Below are positions 23,293-35,411 of a stretch of DNA of 64,000 nucleotides, piece by piece (the stretch's first letter is position 1; every line of letters starts with the position of its first letter). Below the pieces are notes generated by a model. That model was not told the DNA's origin. It ran no database searches and was given only the letters and a program-made list of their open reading frames with translations. The position numbers and the translations under genes were made by a program. The stretch lies in the NCBI GenBank assembly GCA_029844215.1, contig JAQGDG010000276.1, positions 62,001 to 126,000 of the forward strand, written 5' to 3'. The DNA comes from Przewalskia tangutica. Its lineage: Eukaryota > Streptophyta > Magnoliopsida > Solanales > Solanaceae.

Positions 23293-25790
23293 TCCCCGAC
23301 TTCCCGCATCGCATAGGTCACGCACGCCGCATGAGGTATTCTCGCGTCGGGGTAGCTAACCGGTGCATCTCCCTCGACTCCCGATCCGCATAGTCTCGAT
23401 AGACCGCATAGTCACACGTGACGCGCATAGGGCATCCCCGTCGGGATAAACACTGAATGATCAATCACGAGCATACCGGCGCCGCATAGTCACATAGACC
23501 GCATAGCCGATAGACCGCATCGGGCGTGGCAAGCCCTCGATAACAAGTCGAGGGTATGTGATATAATAACATAACGAATTATCGTTAAATAACATAAGCA
23601 CAACATAAGGAAACCCTTTACACAAACATCACGATACTAACACACGTAGCATCCTAACATGTTTACTTATCAAATCAACAAGAAAGTATTACAAGGCTAT
23701 CACCAACCAACACAATCAAGTTATTCACACAAGGTACTTTCTACTTTATGTTAACAATTTGGTTTTTATCCCCAAAGTACTTCATACATTAACTCTTTAA
23801 AAGATCCGCTTTCTTTCACAAAAGTCACACAATACACGTAGTATTTAAAATAGAGTGACTATCTTTTAAGTAAACTAAAACACTTCCTTTGTAAAATCAA
23901 GTAACAACATTATTTTCCAAACGCTCAAGTTTGCCTAATTTCAAATGCTCAAGTTTCTCATTTTGAAAGGTTTAAGTAGTTCGTAGTCTTAATCACTTAA
24001 TAATATAATTCTCTTTTAAAACCATTTGAGAAACATATGCCTTATGTGTGAGTAGGTTATTCTTGTTCATAACAATATTATTAATGCCGTGATCTAGAAA
24101 TGTAATATCATTTTGTCTCATCTTAGCTTCTATGCGGATGGAGGTTTCTACTGGTTTTAATAATACTTAATTAGTCAAAACATTTCCTTTATTAACGCCG
24201 ATGGTTTGTTCGATACTTATTATGATTTCAAATCAAGAAACATTATTCCTTTTAAAAACCAAGTACTCATTACTCACGAATGAGGTTTCACACAAAATTC
24301 ATATTAATTCCTTTAAGTCAAGTCTCTTATCTTTTAAGATCAAGTCTCTTAACTTCTAAAATTAATAAACCATTCTTTTTATCTCTCTTAAGTCGTTATA
24401 CCTAACTTCCCATAAAGCTAGTATAACTCTTAAGCTTTTAAAACCAAGCATTACTCTTCTTTCAAAAAGGTTTCTTAATTCTTTTGAAATACTTCAAGAT
24501 TCTTTATTATTCAGGCTTAAGTCAAAAGACATTGCCGTAAAACTACGTTCGATTAACACACGTACGTCTACCGTACTATATATATATTCTTAAAATATCA
24601 TGCTCAAGAGTATAGGAAGAATCACATACCTCGCGACGATTATCGGCTATTAGCAAAACGCTCCACGGCTATAACCCGGCTAGCCTTGTCCACCTTTCAA
24701 GTAGTACATGCTACTCGCAGAACATTCAACCTATAAAGGTTATATTAGTCTATCAACTTCTACACTAATATTCTTCTGATGCGATTTCAGTTCAAGTCTT
24801 TACTGTAATATCCTTCTATTACAGTTCAATTCTCTTCTATGAATCTTATATTCATTTCTATACAACTACAGTATGTAATTTCCAATTACAATAGAAGGAT
24901 AGGATTATTTACCTCGGTAAGCCCAAAATTATCCAAGTTTAATGTCGATCCTGAGCAACGTTTAGCTCCTACTCCGGGTGCTCCAACCCGCTCCAAACAA
25001 CCCTTAGAAGTTCTACAAAACTTCTTCCTATTACTTCAACCAACTGTGAAGATTTTCCTTAGGGTTTCGTTTAGTGACTGAAGGGAAGTATAATAGTATT
25101 TCTGGGCTTTTAGTATAAGTGTAACCTTGGAATACTACAAGGTATGTGGGCCAAGGTATTTTGGAATAGTAACAATACTTGGAGAGTATTTCTACCAAGG
25201 GGGGGGGGTATTTATACGAGGCACCACAAGAGAGGGGGTACTCTCGGCAAGGCCACTAGGAGGGTGTACCCTCGGCCAGGGCCTTCTCAAGGGGAGGGGA
25301 GAGGTTTGGGCGAAACTATAGAGAGGAGGAGAGGACTTCAAGACTTAGACATTATGGTGGAAGAAGAAGTCTTCACAAAGGGGGGGTATTTATAGGACAA
25401 CCAAGGGCCAAGATCAAGCCAAGTGGTAGGCAAGTGTAGGGTGAGGATTTACCCATGTGTACCTTATCCAACTACCACACAAAAATATCACAAATATCCT
25501 ACCTAACCCAAGACTCCAATTCGTCCAAGAAACGCCCATGAATCCGCCACTTTGAGGGTGACAAGTGTCACCCTCCCGTTGGTCCAAAATGTTTCATCTC
25601 TCGGAAAAATCCGCAAAAAATAGAAATGACATAGCCGTAATTTTCCCTTCGCAAGTCTTGTAAAACGTTTCGTCGAAAAACGATTCCTTTCGGTAGTTAT
25701 GAACAAAATTTTCGTCCCTTGCCTACTTTAAGGCTCAAACTTTTCTACGTACGTCCTCACGTACATACTCTGGAAATACGGGGTATAACA
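23293..25790 (-). repeat. LTR of B, right copy, right-hand part
   Basis: Continuation of 13247-13831 after A2. Matches 7994-10512. Contains a TATA box at 25387-25396 with seven C. Ends GGTATAACA, then abuts an LTR of F that lacks its first ~17-20 bases. Confidence 0.8.
25387..25396 (-). promoter_or_regulatory. TATA box of right B LTR
   Basis: CCTATAAATA on the minus strand, seven C downstream. Confidence 0.6.
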
Positions 25791-28700
25791 ACTGGTGCCT
25801 TACCCCGGGCACCCTAGTAGACATACATCAGAGTAATCAGCGGAACATAAAACAAGACATGAAATAATATGAAGTGTAAAATAGTTTTTCTGCGAAAAGT
25901 TGCCTTACGGCATATATATATATATAACTTGAATCCGAACAATTACATCCCTTTTACAAACTCTTCCCACAACAGTACTACAAACCTCTAAGAATGATAT
26001 AACAACAATGGCGGGACAGGGCCCCGCCATACCACTGAATGTAAGTACCTACAACGACAGGGGACTATACCACTGATAAGCCTCCGGAGAAACGGAGCTT
26101 CCCAAAATGCTGAATTGTGATCCTAAGAGCGAGGATCGACGACTGGTGTACCTCTACCCGCGGCATGAACGCAGCCTCGGGCGAGGTCGATAACAGTACC
26201 AAGTATGTGAAATCAAAATATCAGAATGAAATCATAGTAGTCTATATAAAGCGGAGACATGTATGATAACCAAACTACGTTCCTGATAAATAAGGCCATG
26301 TCAAGTCGGGGACTCACTCCTCAAAGTCATCACTCAAACATAACTATGGGTCTCACGCCACAACATCAATCATGCCCGTGGAATACCTTCCTCACCGGCA
26401 GCCCATGATATAAAAGCACCAAGGAATACATGAACACCGGGTCCCACTGTGTCATAATAAAACCGTGACGGTAAATAAGGCATAGCCGACTACTAAAAAC
26501 CCACGCACCAACAAGGTCATAAAGCGTATCACGAGGTCTCTGCACCGCCGCATGATCGGCCGCCACTACTCGCAGATCAAATGTGCGCGTCTAATCCTGG
26601 AACTTCCCGCAGCTCCGCATGGGCCACTCACATAGTCCCGCATGAGGTATTCCCCGCATCGAGGGTAGCTACTCCCCGGCAACGTCCTGGACTCGCAGTC
26701 CGCATGGCCACATAGACCGCATGACCACAAAGGCCGCACATTAACCTGGAACTCTCGTAGCTCCGCATAGGTCCCTTGGACCCGCATGAGGTATTCTCGA
26801 ATCATGGTCCTGCATCACCGAGTCTACCCGCGTCGGAGGGCGCTTAACCCCGATCATGTCAAGAGGTGAGTGGTACAATACTATCATAACGTTATCGTTA
26901 AACAACATAAGTACAATCAGAAACCCCTTTACACAAACATCACAAGATACTAACACACGTAGCATCCTAAACATGTTTACTTATCAAATCAACAAGAAAG
27001 TATTACAAGGCTATCACAAACCAACACAATCAAGTTATTCACACAAGGTACTTTCTACTTTATGTCAACAAGTTCGGGTTTTTATCCCCAAAGTACTTCA
27101 TACATTAACTCTTTAAAAGATCCATTTCTTTCACAAAAGTCACACAATACCCGTAGTATAAAAATAGAGTGACTATCTTTTTAAGTAAACCAAAACACTT
27201 CCCTTTGTAAAATCAAGTAACAACATTATTTTCCAAACGTTCAAGTTTGCCTAATTTCAAAGCTCAAGTTTCTCATTTTCGAAAAGTTTCGTAGTTCATA
27301 GTTTTAATCACTTAATAAAATAATTCTCTTTTAAAACAATCTGAGAAACATATGCCTTAGGTGTGAGTATATTATTCTTGTTCATAACAATCTTATTAAA
27401 GCAGCCATGATCTAGGAAATGTAATATCATTTTGTCTCATCTTAGCTTCTATGCAGATGGAGGTTTCTACTGGTTTTAATAATACTTAATTAGTCGAAAC
27501 ATTTCCCTTTATTAACGCTGCAGTGGTTCGTTCGATACTTATTACGATTTCCAAATCAAGAAACATTATTCCTTTTAAAAACCAAGTACTCATTACTCAC
27601 GAATGAGGTTTCACACTTTTTAACAAAATTCATATTAATTTAAGTCAAGTCTCTTATCTTTTAAGATCAAGTCTCTTAACTTCTAAAATCAATAAACCAT
27701 TCTGTTTATCTTTCTTAAGTCGTTATACCTAACTTCCCATAAAGCTAGTATAACTCTTAAGCTTTTAAAACCAAGCATTACTCTTCTTTCAAAAAGGTTT
27801 CTTAATTCTTTTGAAATACTTCAAGATTCTTATTATTTAGACTCAAGTCAAAAGACATCGCAGTAAAACCACGTTCAGTTAACACACGTACGTCTACCGT
27901 ACTATGTATATTCTTTTAAAATATCATGCTCAAGAGGATAGGAAGAATCACATACCTCGCGACGATTATCGACAATTAGCAAAACGCTCCACGGCTATAA
28001 CCCGGCTAGCCTTGTCCATCATTCAAGTAGAACATGCTACTCGCAGAACTTTCAACCTATAAAGGCCATATACGTCTATCAACGTCTAGACTACTCTGTA
28101 GAATATTCTAAGCAGTAGGTTCTCTATTTTACCGAAAATCGGGCCGCACTTCCCTACCCGTTAAGCTACACAAGTCTACTGTAAATACAGTCCTATGTAA
28201 GTACAATTTAATCTTCTTCTGATGTGATTTCAGTTCAATTCTACTCTGTGAATCTTATGTTTATTTCTATACTACTACAGTATGTAATTTCCAATTACAA
28301 TATAAGGACAAGAGTATTTACCTCGATAAGCCCAAAATTATCCAAGTTTAAATGTCGATCCTGAGCAACGTTTAGCTCCTACTCTGGGTGCTCCAACCCG
28401 CTCCAAACAACCCTTAGAAGTTCTACGCAACTTCTTCTTAATACTTCAACCGGCTATGAAGATTTTTCCTTAGGGTTTCGTTTTGTGACTAATGGGTAGT
28501 ATAATAGTATTTCTGGGCTTTTAGTATAGGTGTAACCTTGGAATACTACAAGGTATTTGGGCCAAGGTATTTTGGAATAGTAACAATACTTGGAGAATAC
28601 TTTTCTACCAAGGGGGGGGGGGTGTATTTTACGAGAACAACTCAAGGTAGGGGGGGGGGGGATGTTTCGGCCAAGGCTCACAAGGGGGAAGGAAGGACTT

Positions 28701-29197
28701 GGACGAGAACCTCTCCAAAGGGGGGAAGGGTTTTCAAGACTTAGAAATTTTTGTGGATGAAGAAGTCTTCAACTAAGGGGGGGGGGGGTATTTATAGGCC
28801 AATCAATGGCCAAGATCAAGACAAGTGGTGGGCAAGTGGAGGGTCAATATTTGGACAAGTGTTTGTGGGTCCCACTTGCTCATCTACTACACAAAATATC
28901 ACAAAATATCCTACCAACTCCTTGACAAAAAAAAACGCCAAGAATGGTCTTTCACGTCGTCCACTTGAGGGTGACAAGTGTCGCCCTCTCGTTGGTCCAA
29001 AATATTTCATCTCTCGGAAAAATCCGCAAAAATAATTAATGTTGCAGCCGTAATTTTCCCTTCGCAAAGTTTGGGAAAAGTTTCGTCGGAAAACAATTCT
29101 TTTTGGTAGCTGTGCACAAATATTTTCGCCCCTTGCCTAACTTAAGGCTTAAACTTTGCACGTCGTCCTCACGCATACTGGAAATACTGGTATAACA
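25791..29197 (-). repeat. LTR of F, left copy
   Basis: 3.41 kb, first bases missing. (TA)n near 25915, GC-rich tandem block about 26580-26840, TATA box 28789-28798 with 12 C, G-rich runs 28610-28670. Confidence 0.85.
28789..28798 (-). promoter_or_regulatory. TATA box of left F LTR
   Basis: CCTATAAATA on the minus strand followed by 12 C. Confidence 0.6.
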
Positions 29198-29232
29198 TTC
29201 TCCCCTCCTTAGAAACATTCGTCCCGAATGTT
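29198..29232 (-). other. PPT of F with adjoining inverted repeat
   Basis: Purine tract AAGGAGGGGAGAA on the minus strand. Arms AACATTCG (29214-29221) and CGAATGTT (29225-29232). Confidence 0.8.
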
Positions 29233-29649
29233 CCTTCTCAAGACGGATAACAATAAAGTTCCTCATAGATTAACCAGTTTGCAAATGCCACACATGGCCA
29301 CAGAAAACACCCGCGCAAATACTTACATCCAAGTCCACGAGGAATCACCTCTAACATCACAAAAGCTCCCACCCAAGGTCTAAAAGATACTCCCTTCGCA
29401 CCTTTTCTTTACAAACGAAATGATCACTCCTATGTTCTTAACACATGCTCGCTTCTTCCCTTACTCGTCGTACCCTTCTCATACACTCGAACTTTTCTCA
29501 TAACTTACCACATTTCTGTTACTGCTTTAGTTTCCAAATCTCTGGGTTACTACCTCCAACTTGGTCATCATTAATCGAACACTGGATGGATCTCTGATAC
29601 TTTCCGAACATAGCAACACGAAAGACCGGACATACTGCCTCCTACGTCG

Positions 29650-30215
29650 GATGGCAATGCCAACTTATAGGCAACCTGGCCTATTCTCCAAAGGATCTGA
29701 AAACGCTCAAAGTACCTCGGGCTAAGTTTCCTCTATTTTCCAAAACTCGTCACACCCTTTCCGGGGTGGTACCTAAAAGAAGACCGACCGTCAATCTGAA
29801 CTCCAAGCGTCGTCGCCGATTATCCGCACGACTCCTGTTGACTCTGAGCTGCCAATAGCCTCTTTTGGATAAGCTTCACCCTATCCACATCCTGCTGAAA
29901 CAAGTATGAACCAACTATCTGAAACTTGCCAACATCGAACCAATCGACCGGGAACTTACACTTCCGCCCCTGGCGTCGTAAGGCGACATCAGAATCTTGA
30001 AATGGTAGTTATAAAACACTCCCTCAACAGAGGCAACAATCCTCGACTACCCACGAAATCAAACAACGGCGAGGCGAATGCGATCTTGAGACTACCGAGT
30101 TCCTAACCCTGCTGGTAAAACTTCCGAGAAAAGAAATAAGCGTAACACAGGCTCACGCTGTCACAAGGTGAACGTAGGCACCTCGTGCAGCCTTACAACC
30201 TTCCCGATATAACAT
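29650..30215 (-). pseudogene. Integrase remnant of F
   Basis: Equivalent to 2390-2960. The core segment lies near 30178-30210 (minus-strand K-V-V-R-L-H). No open frame; many small losses at CAG/CTG sites. Confidence 0.45.
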
Positions 30216-30929
30216 CTCGCATAACCCTCTGCCGAGTAAACGGTCCTGACTGAAAGACAAGATGGGCTGATCTAATCGGCCCGACCTTCGGTCGAACGTC
30301 CACGAACTCATTATCTTTGGTTAACTAAACTTGGGCCTAACACCCTCGTGACCCCACCACCTGGCGGGACCACCTCAAACTGACCCCACCACATTGCAGG
30401 CCGCGGGTTGACCCGCGATCGGTCCTCAACCCGACCCGCTATTGCGCAAAAACACTTGTTCCCCGATCCGGAACAATCTCACTAATCAAGTTACGAAAAC
30501 CTAGTGGTCATTCTTAGCTCAACTACCCTCTTTCATTTCACACTACTCAGAGACTTATCACACTAATATATCTCACGCATACTATGCACTCCGATAAGGG
30601 TTAAACATAAAAATAAATCTTTTACTCAAGATGGCCTCGCCTCTAAGGTCTCCACGTATAATATTCTAAGGCTCACACTTTTCCTATCCCCCAATCTTAC
30701 CCGGTTAACTAACCATGATTTCTAATCACAATTTACACAATGCTATCAGAACATAACACTTAAGATATACTCATCTTATCACCCATACTAATCTCTAGAG
30801 GGTTAAAGATATACCTGTATCTACTGCTTCACTTCCCCTTTGTCGTTCTAATCAATCATGCCCGGCTGGGCGCATAGCTAGGGAAGGTGACGAACTAGCC
30901 AGCGATCACTCGCGTGAGTCTCTACATCC
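30216..30929 (-). other. Internal spacer of F
   Basis: Non-coding, same blocks as the A and B spacers (GTTAACTAAACTTGGGCC near 30320, AT-rich 30540-30800). No RT motif. Confidence 0.5.
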
Positions 30930-31806
30930 GCTACCTGCTCGGGCAATTTCTCGCAAAATGGCCTGGCGTGTAAGCAAAACAAGTGTCGAAGAAGTACGAC
31001 ACTCCCATAATGACACTTACCACAGCGCCACACCGAGCGAGGTGGCCTCCTCGCTAACACCCTTCCTCTCCGAATCACTGAATCCATCGATGCAGTGGTG
31101 AGTCCTCCTACTTACATCCCTCCTACTAGGACATCCTTTCGAGACATGGCCCTGACGGCCGTAGGTAAAATAAGAACCAACAAAAAAAGATGACATTCCC
31201 GATGGCGCTGACACCGCTGAACACTGGGAAAATCAATCCGGCCGGCCGGAACCTCGTGTATCTGTGCACGGAAGCCACGGAGCTCGACCAACTCTGCGTG
31301 CCGAGCGTCTGAACCCTGTGGAGGACCACTGCGCTGGCGGAGGCGCGTAACCCGCTGGCCGAAGGTCCGCCGAAAGTTACCAAAGCGGCCACGACGATCG
31401 GCCTCTTTTGCCGATCTTGGTTAACCCGTCGATCTCTACGTTCCTGCGCATAAGCTCGCATACGTGCCATGCTCAAGCCTGACTGAAGAGCTACTCTTGC
31501 ACAACCCTTTCTTCGATAGTCATCAAGACCGTGATAAATCGATACTTAATATACTCTCGTTGCTAACTCCTAGCTAGTAATGTGGTCGCCTTTTGCAATC
31601 TATTCTTTCGCTCGGTCGTGGAATGAAGGTGTAAATGTCATGGACGCAGAGGAAGCTGCCGCCGCTAAATCTCGCTGGGCTAGCGGCGTGCGAACTCCCG
31701 AATGAATCACCACCCGGTGATGATTGGGCTGCTCCTCGTAACCTCTGTACTTAATCGCGACTCATGGTGCCTTGCCCTCTGGACCGGTTGCCTTACGCGG
31801 AGGCAT
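30930..31806 (-). pseudogene. gag remnant of F with both knuckles mutated
   Basis: M-P-P-R-K start at 31806. The upstream knuckle (minus strand near 31190-31140) reads YFTYGRQGHVSKGC: both first cysteines of the B motif are tyrosine, each by one G-to-A change on the coding strand, as cytosine deamination on the other strand would give. The downstream knuckle (about 30985-30945) also has C-to-Y at its second cysteine. F keeps the segment A lost and the segment B lost, so it is closest in layout to the ancestral gag. The capsid part is broken by frameshifts. Confidence 0.7.
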
Positions 31807-31915
31807 AATCGGTAGGGAAAGGAATACGTTAGAGGTCCAACTTATAACACGACTCTAAGGCACGATCTGCGAGTGAGAAGAATGGAAACCAATCCTAAAT
31901 ATCCTATAGCCTCCT

Positions 31916-31946
31916 GATTATTGGTGTGCACAATACACCGATAATC
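31916..31946 (-). other. Leader hairpin of F
   Basis: Minus-strand arms GATTATCGGTGT and ACCAATAATC, with GTGCAC present between them. Three bases shorter than in C and E. Confidence 0.6.
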
Positions 31947-31992
31947 AAGACTTACTGAATCTGATGCGGTAGACACTTTCCGAGGATTAAGC

Positions 31993-32004
31993 GCTTCGAT
32001 ACCA
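31993..32004 (-). other. Primer binding site of F
   Basis: TGGTATCGAAGC on the minus strand: length preserved, but the CAG is altered relative to the A2 form. Confidence 0.7.
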
Positions 32005-32008
32005 CTTT

Positions 32009-35000
32009 TGTCACGACCAACCTGCCAGTGGATCGTGCCTACCGGGCACCGGTAGACCTACATTAAGTAATCAATGAAACATAAAACAAGGCATGAAATA
32101 ATGAAGTGTGAAACGATTATCGAGAAAAGTTGTCTTTCGGCATATATATATAAAAACTTAAATCCGAGCAGTTAAATCCCTTTACAAACTCGCCTAACAA
32201 GATTACGCACCTCTAAGAATGATATAACAACAATGGCAGGGGCCGCCATACCCTGAATGTAAGTACCTACAACGACGGGGACTATACCATTGATAAGCCT
32301 CCGAGAAACGCGAGCTTCCCAAAATGCTGATCGTGATCCTAAGGCGAGGATCAACGGTCGTGTACTCTACCGCGGCATGAACGCACTTCAAGGAGGTCAA
32401 GATAACAGTACCAAGTATGTGAAATCGAAATATCAGAAATGAAATCATAGTAGTCTATATAAAGCGGGAGACATGTATGATAACCAAACTACGATTCACA
32501 ATAAATAGCGATCATGTCAAGTCGTGGACTCACGCCTCAAAGTCATCACTCAAACATAACTATGGGTCTCACGCCCACAACATCAATCATGCCCGTGGAA
32601 TACCTTCCTCATCGCGATCTATGATATAAAAGCACGAGGAATACACATGAACACGAGTCCCACTGTCATAATAAAACCGCACGGTAAGTACGAAGGCATA
32701 GCCGACTACTAAAAACCCACGCATCAACACAAGGTCATAAAGCGTATCACGAGGTCTGTCTGAACCACCACATGATCGGCCGCCACTGCCCGCAATATCA
32801 AATGTGCGCACGTCTAATCCTGGAACTTCCGCGACCCGCACGGGCCACTCACATAGGCCCGCGTGAGGTATTCCCGCATCGATGGTAGCTACTCCCGGCA
32901 ACGTCCCGGATTCGCGATCGCGTGGACACATAGACCGCATGACCACAAAGGCCGCACACTAACACGGAACTCGTAGCTCGCGCATAGGTCCCTTGGACCC
33001 GCGTGAGGTATTCTCGAATCATGGTCCTGCATCACTGAGTCTACCCCGCGTCGGAGGGCACAACCTCGGTATCATGTCAAGAGGTGAGTGGTACAATACT
33101 ATCATAACGGTTTATCGTTAAACAACATAAGTACAATCAAGGGAAACCCCTTTACACAAACATCACAAGATACTAACACACGTAGCATCCTAAACATGTT
33201 TACTTATCAAATCAACAAGAAAGTATTACAAGGCTATCACAAACCAACACAATCAAGTTATTCACACAAGGTACTTTCTACTTTATGTCAACAAGTTCGG
33301 GTTTTTATCCCCAAAGTACTTCATACATTAACTCTTTAAAAGATCCGTTTCTTTCACAAAAGTCACACAATACCCGTAGTATAAAAATAGAGTGACTATC
33401 TTTTTAAGTAAACCAAAACACTTCCCTTTGTAAAATCAAGTAACAACATTATTTTCTAAACGTTCAAGTTTGCCTAATTTCAAAGCTCAAGTTTCTCATT
33501 TTCGAAAAGTTTCGTAGTTCATAGTTTTAATCACTTAATAAAATAATTCTCTTTTAAAACAATCTGAGAAACATATGCCTTAGGTGTGAGTAGGTTATTC
33601 TTGTTCATAACAATCTTATTAAAGCAGCCATGATCTAGGAAATTTAATATCATTTTGTCTCATTTTAGCTTCTATGCAGATGGAGGTTTCTACTGGTTTT
33701 AATAATACTTAATTAGTCGAAACATTTCCCTTTATTAACGCCTTGATGGTTCGATTCGATACTTATTCGATTTCAAATCAAGAAACATTATTCCTTTTAA
33801 AAACCAAGTACTCATTACTCACGAATGAGGTTTCACACTTTTTAACAAAATTCATATTAATTTAAGTAAAGTCTCTTATCTTTTAAGATCAAGTCTCTTA
33901 ACTTCTAAAATCAATAAACCATTCTTTTTATCTCTCTTAAGTCGTTATACCTAACTTCCCATAAAGCTAGTATAACTCTTAAGCTTTTAAAACCAAGCAT
34001 TACTCTTCTTTCAAAAAGGTTTCTTAATTCTTTTGAAATACTTCAAGATTCTTATTATTTAGACTCAAGTCAAAAGACATCGCAGTAAAACCACGTTCAG
34101 TTAACACACGTACGTCTACCGTACTATATATATTCTTTTAAAATATCATGCTCAAGAGGATAGGAAGAATCACATACCTCGCGACGATTATCGACAATTA
34201 GCAAAACGCTCCACGGCTATAACCCGGCTAGCCTTGTCCATCATTCAAGTAGAACATGCTACTCGCAGAACTTTCAACCTATAAAGGCCATATACGTCTA
34301 TCAACGTCTAGTCTACTCTGTAGAATATTATAAGCAGTAGGTTCTCTATTTTACGGAAAATCGGGCAACACTTCCCTACCCGTTAAGCTACACAAGTCTA
34401 CTGTAAATACAGTCCTATGTAAGTATAGTTTAATCTTCTTCTGATGTGATTTCAGTTCAATTCTCTTCTGTGAATCTTATGTTCATTTCTATACTACTAC
34501 AGTATGTAATTTCCAATTACAATATAAGGACAAGAGTATTTACCTCGATAAGCCCAAAATTATCCAAGTTTAAATGTCGATCCTGAGCAACGTTTAGCTC
34601 CTACTCTGGGTGCTCCAACCCGCTCCAAACAACCCTTAAAAGTTCTACGCAACTTCTTCTTAATACTTCAACCGGCTATGAAGATTTTTCCTTAGGGTTT
34701 CGTTTTGTGACTAATGGGTAGTATAATAGTATTTCTAGGCTTTTAGTATAGGTGTAATCTTGGAATACTACAAGGTATTTGGGCCAAGGTATTTTGGAAT
34801 AGTAACAATACTTGGAGAATACTTTTCTACCAAGGGGGGGGTGTATTTTACGAGAACAACTCAAGGTAGGGGGGGGATGTTTCGGCCAAGGCTCAGAATG
34901 GGGAGGGGGAGGACTTGGACGAGAACCTCTCCAAAGGAGGGGAAGGGTTTTCAAGACTTAGAAATTTTTGTGGATGAAGAAGTCTTCAACTAAGGGGGGG

Positions 35001-35411
35001 GGGGGGGGTTTTTATAGGCCAATCAATGGCCAAGATCAAGACAAGTGGTGGGCAAGTGGAGGGTCAAGATTTGGACAAGTGTTTGTGGGTCCCACTTGCT
35101 CATCTACTACATAACCTACCAACTCCTTGACCAAAAAAAAACGCCAAGAATGGTCCTTCACGTCGTCCACTTGAGGGTGACAAGTGTCGCCCTCTCGTTG
35201 GTCCAAAATATTTCATCTCTCGGAAAAATCCGCAAAAATAATTAATGTTGCAGCCGTAATTTTCCCTTCGCAAAGTTTGGAAAACGTTTCGTCGGAAAAC
35301 AATTCTTTTTGGTAGCTGTGCACAAATATTTTCGCCCCTTGCCTAACTTAAGGCTAAAAACTTTTGTACGTACGTCCTCACGTACATACTCTGGAAATAC
35401 GGGGTATAACA
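32009..35411 (-). repeat. LTR of F, right copy (complete, 3.40 kb)
   Basis: TGTCACGACC start and GGGGTATAACA end. The TATA position (35009-35018) reads CCTATAAAAA, with a 15-base C run downstream. GC-rich tandem block about 32810-33070. Arms GTACGT and ACGTAC flank a 4-base spacer near 35370. Confidence 0.85.
35009..35018 (-). promoter_or_regulatory. TATA box of right F LTR (variant)
   Basis: CCTATAAAAA on the minus strand; the others read CCTATAAATA. Followed by 15 C, the longest run seen. Confidence 0.55.

Larger units (their letters stand above)
7994..25790 (-). mobile_element. Element B, RT-less Ty3/gypsy element with A nested in both LTRs
   Basis: Pieces: left LTR, right-hand part (7994-10512); internal region (10513-13246); right LTR as 13247-13831 and 23293-25790, split by A2. 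The first ~585 bp of the left LTR must lie off the window, left of A1. The 5-bp duplication made by A reads TCACG at 13827-13831 and TCCCC at 23293 (TCCTC at 7994). The uninterrupted homologue at 26595 reads TCCTG, so both flanks look like altered TCCTG. B LTRs differ clearly from A LTRs but match each other. Confidence 0.75.
25791..35411 (-). mobile_element. Element F, RT-less Ty3/gypsy element
   Basis: LTR 25791-29197, internal 29198-32008, LTR 32009-35411. The two LTRs match each other more closely than they match A or B. The left LTR lacks its terminal ~17-20 bases, as expected if B inserted near its start and the missing end lies left of B, off the window. Internal order on the minus strand: PBS, hairpin, gag remnant, spacer, integrase remnant, PPT. 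Confidence 0.8.
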
